DNA from: Candidatus Heimdallarchaeota archaeon
GTDB lineage: Archaea; Asgardarchaeota; Heimdallarchaeia; Heimdallarchaeales; Heimdallarchaeaceae
Length of the DNA stretch: 64,000 bases
Direction: 5' to 3'
Assembly (NCBI GenBank): GCA_030603365.1
Contig: JAUVXV010000007.1
Location: forward strand, 1 to 64,000
The stretch's first letter is position 1. Each line of letters begins with the position of its first letter. The position numbers and the translations under genes are program-made. The notes under the pieces were generated by a model, which worked only from the letters and a program-made list of their open reading frames with translations, did not search any database and was not told the origin of the DNA. Of the stretch, positions 52,743 to 60,906 are shown piece after piece.

Positions 52743-53906
52743 CTATTCTTCATGAATATAATCCAAAGCTGTATCAATATCTTCTTCTTTTACTCTTGCT
52801 TTATCAGCATAATATTTTGTTAAATCCCATTTATTAAACTGAGCTCTTGTTAACTCAGTTATGCTTTGTTCTGTTTGTAGTATATTTGATAGAATCTCAT
52901 CTACTATCGTATCTTGAGAGAAATGGTTATTTGTGCTTAAACCAGGACAAGAAAAGTCAACCTCAACTAAGAATTGTTTTTCTTCAATTTGATTTATCAT
53001 GAACGGGTAATTTCGACAGCTCATTGGTTTAACGTCATGAATTGAACATAATTTATTTTCGAGATTTTGGTAGATGCATATACCTTCATTTTGTCTAAGA
53101 GCTAATTGAGTATCAGTAATCTCTCCAGAGATATTTTTCATGAACAGAATTGGTAGAGCAATGTCTTTAACATCACTCTTTGTTTCAGATGAAATGTTCA
53201 ATACTTCAATTATTGATGTGCTGACCATATTTGATGGAAAACCAATTCGTCTCTCAGAGAATAGCTTACCATAAGGTTGATTGCCTTTGTTTGGGATTGG
53301 ATTAATAGAATAATTGCTAGGTAACTCACATAAGTTACATTGTTTACAAGAATAACTGAAATCTTCAGGTAGAATGAGATCAATTGTTAAGCCATTATAA
53401 GAAATTGAATCTCTTGTCAGTTTGAATTTCTCAGTGATATAACTAAGAGAACTATCATCGAGTATGGTAATAACCTCTTCTAAGATTTCTGCAGCTGAAA
53501 CTTCAGTAAAAACTGATATTGACCCTCTGTAAATTCTATCGTTTTTGGGATTAAGTTTCTTAATTTCATTCAATTTATTCCAAATTGTTGTCTTTACTTC
53601 ATGATTCTTTATCAAAATTACTAGTTCAATTGTGTTACCTATTTTCTCACTATCTATTACTCTCAATATAACATCATGTTCTATAGGTAGAGATAGTTCT
53701 TTCCAGTATTTATCTATAATTTCTTTTTTACTTAGTTCTCCTAAACCTACCGAATACCCCTTTTCTAATAATTTCTCATTTACACATCTCAATATAAAGG
53801 GAGAATAATTAAATGACTCTGGTTCTAAATTTCTTCCCAATAATAATCTCATTAAATCTTCTTCTGCTTTTTGCTTAATTCCATCATTGATAAGAAGTCT
53901 AGTCAT
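52743..53906 (-). CDS. YkgJ-like CxxCxxxC cluster protein
   Basis: A 387-residue protein. Residues ~205-335 match the YkgJ/PF03692 zinc- or iron-chelating domain: YSCKQCNLCELPSNY, then ICIYQNLENKLCSIHDVKPM and SCRNYPFMINQ, followed by FSCPGLST. The pattern C-x2-C-x2-C ... C...C-x-I-H-x-x-K-P-x-x-C-R-x-Y-P-F is the family mark. The N-terminal ~195 residues are not recognised. The function of YkgJ proteins is unsettled; a metal or Fe-S cluster is likely. It is a single gene, leftward, in a region with AT-rich flanks; the 254 bases to the next gene hold nothing I can identify. Start ATG at 53906. Confidence 0.8.
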   Translation of the reverse strand: MTRLLINDGIKQKAEEDLMRLLLGRNLEPESFNYSPFILRCVNEKLLEKGYSVGLGELSKKEIIDKYWKELSLPIEHDVILRVIDSEKIGNTIELVILIKNHEVKTTIWNKLNEIKKLNPKNDRIYRGSISVFTEVSAAEILEEVITILDDSSLSYITEKFKLTRDSISYNGLTIDLILPEDFSYSCKQCNLCELPSNYSINPIPNKGNQPYGKLFSERRIGFPSNMVSTSIIEVLNISSETKSDVKDIALPILFMKNISGEITDTQLALRQNEGICIYQNLENKLCSIHDVKPMSCRNYPFMINQIEEKQFLVEVDFSCPGLSTNNHFSQDTIVDEILSNILQTEQSITELTRAQFNKWDLTKYYADKARVKEEDIDTALDYIHEE

Positions 53907-53939
53907 TATCTCAAAAAACTAGATATTAACATAATACAA

Positions 53940-54014
53940 AATTCTTTCTGTAAACAAAGATAATTTTCAGAAAAAGGTTATAAGTGCATTTCCATTACAT
54001 TAAGTGGTTTGCAT
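53940..54014 (+). promoter_or_regulatory. Upstream region shared with the second family-5 binding-protein gene (copy 1)
   Basis: This 75-base region is nearly the same as 56062-56137. Both contain the TATA-like GTTATAAG (here 53977-53984), about 34 bases before the ATG, and AGTGGTTTGC or GGTGGTTTGC just before it, with GTGG acting as a weak ribosome-binding site. The strong conservation shows that the gene duplication included the promoter, and that both copies are probably expressed under the same control. Confidence 0.6.
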
Positions 54015-56054
54015 ATGTCTAAGAAATGCAGTGTAATTGCTCTAATTCTGTTATTTGTTATTCCTGTACAAGTAAGTGCAATCGGAATTAATCCAAATGA
54101 TCCGATTTTTCCTTATGATGATATAATGCCTTTAGCAAATTTAGTTTTGAAGACAAATGGGGGAGGTGTTAGACCGGATTATGCATTGTTTATAGCTGAT
54201 TATCTAAGAGATATAGGAATAGAAGTAGAGATAAAAATAGAAGAATGGTCAGTTTTCGTAGGTGCATTATTAGTAACACATGATTATGACATGGGGATAG
54301 TGAGTATTTCTGGAGGAGGTGCATCACCAGATATGAGGAATATATATACTGAAGCAGGAAATATGAATCTTTGTGGTCTTGATACAGACATACCATATGG
54401 TAATCAAAGCGAACAGATGCAAGAAGAATGTATGACTATGATGGATTTGCAAACTAGGCAACAGCATTATTATGATTGGCAACAGCTGATGATGGACAAG
54501 ATTGTTCCGATGTTACCTTTGTATACACCTCAGTCCTTTGTTGGTACATGGGCAAATACACTTGGTTATGATGCAAGCTGGGGAATAATTGATTCCCTAC
54601 CTTACATGTCTTATGATGGATACCATGAAGGTCAGAAATCTCTAACAGAGTTTAGAATAGCAGACGCAAATTTGAGAGAGCTCAACCCTATGTTTATTGA
54701 CAGTTATTTTGGTTATGGGTTCATTGGTAAAACTCTAAATGAAGAATTGGTTCTTCTTTCCCCCAGTCATGAACCAATAAAAACAGGATTAGTAAGAGAT
54801 TGGGAACGAATAGATGATTTTCATTTCAAATTCTACATGAGAGATAATGTTTTTTGGAACCCTTCGTATAATATTACAGAGAGAGATGAATATTCTCCAC
54901 CACTAAACACAATTCCAACAACTCAGTTAGCACGTGGACTAAAGAGTAACGAATATAGTGATGGATCTAACCAACAAGTAACGGCTAAAGATGCAGTCTT
55001 TACATTACTTCTCTGGGGCAATCCTACGATTAGTGAGTCTACTTCTTATCATGAATGGATTTCTAACATCTATGTAGATCCTGTAGACCCTCTAGTCTTT
55101 CATGTTCATATAGATGAAGATCCAGTTACTCCCGAGCCTGACTACTATCCTGACTTCTGGGAAAGATTGAACTGGATAGTCATGCCTGAATTCTTCTTGA
55201 ACTCAACTGACCCAACTGTTTCATATTCATCTGGAGGTGTTAAATGTACTGGACTCCACTTTGATATGATTAATTCTCCTCAATGGAGAATGTACAGCAT
55301 CTCACAATTTGGCTGTGGGAAGTATATGCTGGACTATACAGTTAGAAATGAAAAGACAGTACTCCAAGCTAGTCCATATTGGATGGGAGTTGGACCTAAG
55401 GATGGGTCAATAGAGGATTTGGATATTGAAACAATTACTGTCAGTGTTATCGTTGATGCTTCTGAAGAATTGGATGCTTTTAGAAATGGATATCTAGATT
55501 GGTCAGGTTTAAGGCAGTTCCCATCAATAAGAAAACAAATGCAGAAAGATCCAAGATTCAATGTTCAGTCATTCATTACTTCAAGTATGTCTTTCTTATT
55601 CTTCAATTTACAAAGACCTTTTATTGGTGGTTATGACAACTTTATTTATCTAGATGCAGCAGGTAAAGAAGAATACACTAAAGCTGTTTCAGTACGTAAA
55701 GCAATTTGTTATGCAATTGACAGAGAAGAGATGAATGAAGTAATCCACAATGGTGATTATCTTATTGCTCACAGTGTACTCTATCCTTATACAGGCTATT
55801 ATTACTACGATGACATTATCAAATACAAACGTGATCTCAAATTAGCTTCTGAATGGATGGGTTCTTGCGGGTATCCTGTACCTGATTACACTCCAACAGA
55901 CAATTCACTATGTTGTATTAATGGTACAACTACACCAACATCTTCCTTATCATATGTAACTAGCATAGTTGCATTTGTATTTATCATTGTGATCTCCTTG
56001 ATGACTAGAAGATTTCATTTTAGAATACCAAAAAGGAAATTAGAGAGAAAATAA
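54015..56054 (+). CDS. Family-5 ABC substrate-binding protein, circularly permuted (copy 1)
   Basis: A 679-residue secreted protein: signal peptide (KKCSVIALILLFVIPVQVSA), ectodomain, C-terminal span with basic tail. The ectodomain is related to peptide-binding SBP_bac_5 proteins, but in altered order. Residues ~37-185 (LVLKTNGGGVRPDYALFIAD, IGIEVEIKIEEWSVF, YDMGIVSISGGG, QQHYYDWQQLMMDKIVPMLP) match what is normally the C-terminal lobe, while ~205-640 (FHFKFYMRDNVFWNP, VTAKDAVFTLL, CGKYMLDY, VRKAICYAIDREEMNE, KLASEWMGSCGYPVPD) match the normal N-terminal to middle part. So the usual end is placed first. The start is ATG at 54015; a TTG at 54009 is also in frame. No permease gene is near. Confidence 0.82.
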   Translation: MSKKCSVIALILLFVIPVQVSAIGINPNDPIFPYDDIMPLANLVLKTNGGGVRPDYALFIADYLRDIGIEVEIKIEEWSVFVGALLVTHDYDMGIVSISGGGASPDMRNIYTEAGNMNLCGLDTDIPYGNQSEQMQEECMTMMDLQTRQQHYYDWQQLMMDKIVPMLPLYTPQSFVGTWANTLGYDASWGIIDSLPYMSYDGYHEGQKSLTEFRIADANLRELNPMFIDSYFGYGFIGKTLNEELVLLSPSHEPIKTGLVRDWERIDDFHFKFYMRDNVFWNPSYNITERDEYSPPLNTIPTTQLARGLKSNEYSDGSNQQVTAKDAVFTLLLWGNPTISESTSYHEWISNIYVDPVDPLVFHVHIDEDPVTPEPDYYPDFWERLNWIVMPEFFLNSTDPTVSYSSGGVKCTGLHFDMINSPQWRMYSISQFGCGKYMLDYTVRNEKTVLQASPYWMGVGPKDGSIEDLDIETITVSVIVDASEELDAFRNGYLDWSGLRQFPSIRKQMQKDPRFNVQSFITSSMSFLFFNLQRPFIGGYDNFIYLDAAGKEEYTKAVSVRKAICYAIDREEMNEVIHNGDYLIAHSVLYPYTGYYYYDDIIKYKRDLKLASEWMGSCGYPVPDYTPTDNSLCCINGTTTPTSSLSYVTSIVAFVFIIVISLMTRRFHFRIPKRKLERK

Positions 56055-56061
56055 GGAAAAT

Positions 56062-56137
56062 AATTCTCTCTGTAAAACTTAGATAATTGTGAGAAAAAAG
56101 TTATAAGTGTATATCCATTAAATTAGGTGGTTTGCTT
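56062..56137 (+). promoter_or_regulatory. Upstream region shared with the first family-5 binding-protein gene (copy 2)
   Basis: The 76 bases before the second gene repeat those at 53940-54014, with the TATA-like GTTATAAG at 56100-56107 and GGTGGTTTGC before the ATG. One single-base insertion or deletion separates the two copies. Confidence 0.6.
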
Positions 56138-58138
56138 ATGTCTAGAAAAGGAAAGATAATCACAATTATATTAATTCTAATTATTTCATTTCAAATTAGC
56201 TTTACTCAAGAAGCAGATGCAGCTGATGCAATAGCTAATCTCGTTTTGAAGACTAATGGTGGAGGAGTAAGACCAGATTATGCATTGTTTATAGTAGATT
56301 ATCTGAGAGTTATAGGAATTGAGGTAGAAATTAAAGTTGAAGAATGGTCAGTATTTTTGGGTGCACTAACATTGACGCATGATTATGACATGGGAATAGT
56401 GAGTATTTCAGGTGGAGGAGATTCTCCAGATATGAGATCTTTATACACAGAAGAAGGTCAAATGAATATATTTGGATTAGACAAAGCAATACCCTATGGT
56501 AATCAAAGTGAAATAATGCAAGCAACCGGTGTTACTATTACCGATCTTCCTGCTAGACAACAGCACTATTACGATTGGCAACAGCTAATGATGGACAAAA
56601 TAATCCCAATGTTACCTCTTTATGCTCAGAGAATGTATGTAGCCACATGGGCTAATACCCGTGGTTACGAGGGTAGATGGGGTATTGACGAATCCTTACC
56701 TTACATGGAATATGATGGTTATCATGAGGGTCAAACATCTCTTTCAGAATTCAATATACCAGGTAATAATTGGGGTGATCTTTTTCCATTGTTTATAAAT
56801 GATGAAACTGAAGAAATTATCTGGGATTTTGTATCTGAACCAGTTATACAGTATAGTCCTGATCTTGTTCCGTTGACAACTGGTATAATTTATAATTGGG
56901 TAGAAGTTGAAGAGTTTCATTATAAATTTTATCTGAGAGATAATGTTTATTGGAATCCATCGTACAATATAGCAGAACGAGATGAAGGTTCTAACCAATT
57001 GAGCACTGTACCTGTTGAACAACTTATGAAGGGACTAAAGAGTAATGAAACTAGTGATGGATATAACAAACAGGTTTCTGCAAAGGATGCTGTTTTTACG
57101 TTGCTAATCTGGGCAAATAATCTTCTAAATGAAGAATCTCAATCCTATGAATGGTTATCAGATTTATATGTTGATCCACTTGATCCTTTAGCTTTTCACC
57201 TCCACATAGATGGTAATCCAGCTACTCCACAAAATGAACATTATGTTGACTTTTTGTTAAGAATGAATGTTGGATTTCTACCAGAATTCTTCTTAAATTC
57301 ATCTAGATCAGATATAACTTATACAGATGGAGGAGTTGAATGTAGAGGGCTTTATCCGGAAATTGTTGAGACCCCTCAGTGGAGCAATTATTCTGATTCG
57401 GCATTTGGTTGTGGAAAGTATATGTTAGATTACTCAATTAAAGATTCTATCACTATTCTAAGAAGAAATCCTAACTGGTTTGGTATTGGAAGTATTGATG
57501 GTAACTTCCAAGACTTAGATTTTGATACTATTAACGTTCATGTTATCCCAAATGAAATAGATCAATTCAACGAATTTGTAGAAGGTAAACTTGATTGGTG
57601 TTCATTAGAAAAAGTTCGTAAATGGTATTATAATCCCTGGGATCCTATATTTAATATTCAAACGTTTATTACAGATAGTATGTCATTCTTATTTTTCAAC
57701 CTTCAGCGCCCTTTTATTGGGGGTGCAGATAACTTCATTTACCTTGATTACATAGGTAAGGAGACATACACTGTAGGTATAGCAGTACGTAAAGCAATTT
57801 GTTATGCTATAAATAGAGACGAAATGAACCAAGAACTACATGATGGAGAATACTTGGTTGCTCATAGTGTTCTTTACCCTTTTACCGCCTATTATTACTA
57901 TAATGATATCATAAAATACAATTATGATCTCCGTACTGCTTTCGAATGGTTAGGTGCTACAGGTTATCTTGTTCCAGACATTCCAATTGAAACTTATCCA
58001 TGTTGCACAACACCAAGTCCTATTAAAACAACTACTGCATCATACTTGAGTATCATAGTAGCTTTTGTTTCAATAGTTATAGTATCTTTGATGACCATAA
58101 GAATTCATATTAGAAAAACGAAACGAAAAATGAATTAA
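56138..58138 (+). CDS. Family-5 ABC substrate-binding protein, circularly permuted (copy 2)
   Basis: A 666-residue paralogue of the preceding gene, same layout: signal peptide (IITIILILIISFQISFTQEA), displaced C-terminal lobe first (LVLKTNGGGVRPDYALFIVD, QQHYYDWQQLMMDKIIPMLP), the main family-5 body next (FHYKFYLRDNVYWNPSYN, VSAKDAVFTLL, CGKYMLDY, VRKAICYAINRDEMNQ, TAFEWLGATGYLVPD), and a C-terminal span with a basic tail. The two proteins are clearly homologous over the full length but not close copies, so they are an old duplication with separate binding pockets. Both share their promoter region. Start is ATG at 56138; a TTG at 56132 is in frame but matches the first copy less well. Confidence 0.82.
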   Translation: MSRKGKIITIILILIISFQISFTQEADAADAIANLVLKTNGGGVRPDYALFIVDYLRVIGIEVEIKVEEWSVFLGALTLTHDYDMGIVSISGGGDSPDMRSLYTEEGQMNIFGLDKAIPYGNQSEIMQATGVTITDLPARQQHYYDWQQLMMDKIIPMLPLYAQRMYVATWANTRGYEGRWGIDESLPYMEYDGYHEGQTSLSEFNIPGNNWGDLFPLFINDETEEIIWDFVSEPVIQYSPDLVPLTTGIIYNWVEVEEFHYKFYLRDNVYWNPSYNIAERDEGSNQLSTVPVEQLMKGLKSNETSDGYNKQVSAKDAVFTLLIWANNLLNEESQSYEWLSDLYVDPLDPLAFHLHIDGNPATPQNEHYVDFLLRMNVGFLPEFFLNSSRSDITYTDGGVECRGLYPEIVETPQWSNYSDSAFGCGKYMLDYSIKDSITILRRNPNWFGIGSIDGNFQDLDFDTINVHVIPNEIDQFNEFVEGKLDWCSLEKVRKWYYNPWDPIFNIQTFITDSMSFLFFNLQRPFIGGADNFIYLDYIGKETYTVGIAVRKAICYAINRDEMNQELHDGEYLVAHSVLYPFTAYYYYNDIIKYNYDLRTAFEWLGATGYLVPDIPIETYPCCTTPSPIKTTTASYLSIIVAFVSIVIVSLMTIRIHIRKTKRKMN

Positions 58139-58515
58139 GTTATGATGTTTGAGATATTGAGAAATCAAAGCTAGTCAAATGAATAAGTGAAACATCTTCT
58201 TACGTATTAGAATAAACTTGAGTTTCATATTATTTAAAATGCAGTATAACTTATGTTATACCGCACCACTTTACCTAGAGTTATAGTTTAAGTTATAGGG
58301 GAAAACAATAATAGTTAAACAGATAAATTAACAAAAAATTACTGTAGTATATTAACTAAAGGTAAAATCAAATCAATGATTAAGTAAAAGATGAGTTAAA
58401 TGAGTAATAACAAGGACAAAATTAAAAATTTGGAATATTATTATTTCTAATGATTTGTATTCCTAGAAGGAAGAAGTTTTAAAAAGTCTATTCAAAGTAA
58501 GAATTGACTGTTTTG
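58139..58515. other. 377-base gene-free stretch
   Basis: No frame of more than about 20 codons with a start exists on either strand. It holds the dif-like inverted repeat at 58239-58266, two more GTTATAG elements close by (58280 and 58291, read as a direct repeat AGTTATAG), and a TATA-like GTTTTAAAAAG near 58480 that fits the start of the pectate-lyase-like gene. The rest is AT-rich with no structure that I can read. Confidence 0.6.
58239..58266 (+). other. dif-like Xer recombination site candidate
   Basis: An imperfect inverted repeat of 11-base arms around a six-base centre: left arm ATGCAGTATAA, centre CTTATG, right arm TTATACCGCAC. The arms match in 9 of 11 positions, and the inner TATAA ... 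TTATA with a six-base spacer is the layout of bacterial and archaeal dif sites. A Xer-type recombinase gene lies in the same window (22584-23672). A regulatory operator for one of the neighbouring genes is the main alternative. Confidence 0.45.
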
Positions 58516-60144
58516 ATGATACTAATCAACATTCTGAAGAGAAAGAAGATTTTAGCAATTAGTTTTGGGATTCTAATAGTTCTTGGAACTACTTTAATTC
58601 TCATAAACTTCTTTGTTTCTTTACCTCCAAAAATTGACAGAATAGATGCAAGTCTTACATGGACAGATGTTTCAGTATTTCCACAAGCTGAGGGGTATGG
58701 TTCATTAACGCCTGGTGGGAGATACAACCCATTAACAGGACAACAAGGTGTAGTAATTAAAGTTACAAATCTAAATGATGCAGGATCTGGATCCCTAAGG
58801 GAAGCAATTGAAACTAAAGGACCAAGAATTGTGGTTTTTGAGGTGTCTGGGATAATCGAACTGGAAACTGAAATAGCGGTGTTAGAACCTTTTCTTACCC
58901 TAGCTGGTCAAACTGCACCTGGGGATGGAATATGTTTGAAAAATTATGGTATGACAATAATGGCTCCGAATGTTGTTGTTAGATTTATTAGATCGAGACC
59001 AGGTGACTCAATAACAGAAAATGCAGATAATATTGATTCAATGGCGATCATAGGAATACCACCACGAACTGATACCTACAATGTTGTCATTGATCATTGC
59101 AGTTTATCTTGGAGTCAGGATGAAATAATAAGTACATGGTATTCAGCTCATGATATCACAATTCAATGGTGTATATTTTCCGAAGCATTGAATAGAGCTA
59201 ATCATCCCAAAGAAACACATTCAATGGGTGTTTTAGTAGGGGATGGTGGTGACAATGTTACTCTTCATCACAATTTAAATGCTCACAATCTATGGAGGAA
59301 TCCTTTGCTCACTTGTGCTTCAGTTGATTATTTCAATAACATACACTATAATTTTGAAAGGGGGATGGAATTACATTACAGTCATTCATATCCAGTAAGA
59401 TTGAATGCTATAGGAAATAAATGGATACCAGGTACCAATACAACACTAGAATACATGCCGACATTCATTATCTACACAGATACACCCAAGAAAGACGAAC
59501 CTAGAATTTTTCTAGAAGACAATGAAGGACCTGCCAAAGGAGATCTCCTTAACAGAGGATATGATTATGATTTAGTGGGACCTACTTGGTCTTACCTTTA
59601 TGGTACAGAGCATGATGAGTTCATATCACACTATGCAGTTGAACAAAAGTTTCCCAATAGACCAAATGTAACTATCCAATCAGCAATTGATGCCTATGGT
59701 GATGTTCTAGATTTTGCTGGAGCTAGCTTGAGTAGGGATTCAACAGATAGTAGAATCATAAATGATGTTATATTCAAATCAGGAAGCTCTATTGACAGAG
59801 TATCTGAGGTAGGTGGATGGTCAATTTATAGTCAAGGAATTATTCTAATGGATAGTGATAACGATGGAATTCCTGACTCATGGGAAATAGCAAATGGTCT
59901 TGACCCCTTCAATTCAAGTGATAACTGGAATGATGAGGATGAGAATGGTTATGTTGCTATTGAAGAATATATCAACTCACTTGCTGATCATCTCTATCCT
60001 GCAGGCTTATACCAAAATATAAGAGAAAAGGATGATAATAACCTAAAAACAGAAGAAACTGATCATTTCGAGAACTTAAGAATAGATATTACAAGAAAAG
60101 AGAAAATTACAAATGTTAAACCATTCAAGAAGAGAAAAATGTGA
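58516..60144 (+). CDS. Pectate-lyase-like secreted protein with calcium-binding tail
   Basis: A 542-residue protein with an N-terminal membrane or signal segment (residues ~12-35) and a right-handed beta-helix of the pectate lyase/PL1 type. FPQAEGYGSLTPGGRYNPLT, VIKVTNLNDAGSGSLREAIE, GPRIVVFEVSGIIEL, TLAGQTAPGDGI and VVIDHCSLSWSQDE are typical of the bacterial pectate trisaccharide-lyase-like group; WRNPLLTCASVDYFNNIHYN follows. Near residue 450, DSDNDGIPDSWEIANGLDP and NWNDEDENGYVAIEEYIN form a dockerin- or thrombospondin-type calcium-binding site. It probably cuts acidic polysaccharide at the cell surface. The start is ATG at 58516; TTG 58504 is possible. The sequence is so close to bacterial enzymes in style that gene transfer is likely (inference). 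Confidence 0.8.
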   Translation: MILINILKRKKILAISFGILIVLGTTLILINFFVSLPPKIDRIDASLTWTDVSVFPQAEGYGSLTPGGRYNPLTGQQGVVIKVTNLNDAGSGSLREAIETKGPRIVVFEVSGIIELETEIAVLEPFLTLAGQTAPGDGICLKNYGMTIMAPNVVVRFIRSRPGDSITENADNIDSMAIIGIPPRTDTYNVVIDHCSLSWSQDEIISTWYSAHDITIQWCIFSEALNRANHPKETHSMGVLVGDGGDNVTLHHNLNAHNLWRNPLLTCASVDYFNNIHYNFERGMELHYSHSYPVRLNAIGNKWIPGTNTTLEYMPTFIIYTDTPKKDEPRIFLEDNEGPAKGDLLNRGYDYDLVGPTWSYLYGTEHDEFISHYAVEQKFPNRPNVTIQSAIDAYGDVLDFAGASLSRDSTDSRIINDVIFKSGSSIDRVSEVGGWSIYSQGIILMDSDNDGIPDSWEIANGLDPFNSSDNWNDEDENGYVAIEEYINSLADHLYPAGLYQNIREKDDNNLKTEETDHFENLRIDITRKEKITNVKPFKKRKM

Positions 60145-60153
60145 AAGTTTTCT

Positions 60154-60744
60154 TTAATTGTTAAGAATTTTTTCCATAGCTTCTATTGTTGAGTTATCAT
60201 AAATTGAGGTTTGGAACAATACTACATTTTCCAATTTGTCCAAATCAAGATATTGTTTAAAGACTCTCATAGCATCATCTCGATTATCTTCTGTAATTAG
60301 ATCCATTTTGTGAGCAAAGACATAAACTCTTGGATCATCTGAGTATTGGTAAACATTTCTTAGTGCTCTTAACAAATACTGTCTTGACGAAGCATAAGCA
60401 CCTAAATTTACCGCTTCAATAACAAAAATCAAAGCTTTGACATTAGCAAAGATTTCCTGTTTAGAAACTTCAATAGCTTCTTCCAGATAAGAAATTTGAC
60501 CTCCAACATCATAGGTGAAGATTTTATGATCATTATAATTATACTTCATACGTTCAAACCTAACAGTAGCAACAAGATCTTCTGTATCCTCAGGTGCTCT
60601 CCCTTCAAATACGGTTTTTATAATAGAAGTCTTCCCTGTTTGAGTTAAACCTAAGAAAAGAATTTTACTACTAGAAGTATCACTCACCATTTCTTCAATA
60701 AGATTCTCTTCTTCTTTTATGTCTTGGTCTAAATAACTCATCAT
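60154..60744 (-). CDS. Rag/Gtr-like small GTPase
   Basis: A 196-residue Ras-like GTPase. P-loop FLGLTQTGKTSI (residues 30-41), switch II YDVGGQISYLEE (79-83 DVGGQ), and G4 FAHKMDLITEDNRDD with HKMD at 145-148 instead of NKxD. HK(M/I)D together with the EIFANVKALIFVIEA stretch and the sequence after HKMDL are characteristic of the RagA/RagB/Gtr1 group, which signals amino-acid supply on lysosomes in eukaryotes. It lacks the C-terminal roadblock domain of eukaryotic Rags. No lipidation motif (CaaX) is present. An acidic N-terminal extension of about 25 residues precedes the G domain. The start is ATG at 60744 or 60741. It converges with the pectate-lyase-like gene. Confidence 0.85.
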   Translation of the reverse strand: MMSYLDQDIKEEENLIEEMVSDTSSSKILFLGLTQTGKTSIIKTVFEGRAPEDTEDLVATVRFERMKYNYNDHKIFTYDVGGQISYLEEAIEVSKQEIFANVKALIFVIEAVNLGAYASSRQYLLRALRNVYQYSDDPRVYVFAHKMDLITEDNRDDAMRVFKQYLDLDKLENVVLFQTSIYDNSTIEAMEKILNN

Positions 60745-60906
60745 TTGCAATCTTACTTACTAAAATAAAAATATTTCTAAAATCACAACAAAAGTTATAA
60801 CTAATCTGTTAGGTCAAAATAATGATTCTGTAAATGTCGAATATTTGAGACTTAAGAAAAGTTTAATATTTAGTTTATTCATTTTTTTTAAAAAGATGGT
60901 TCATTT

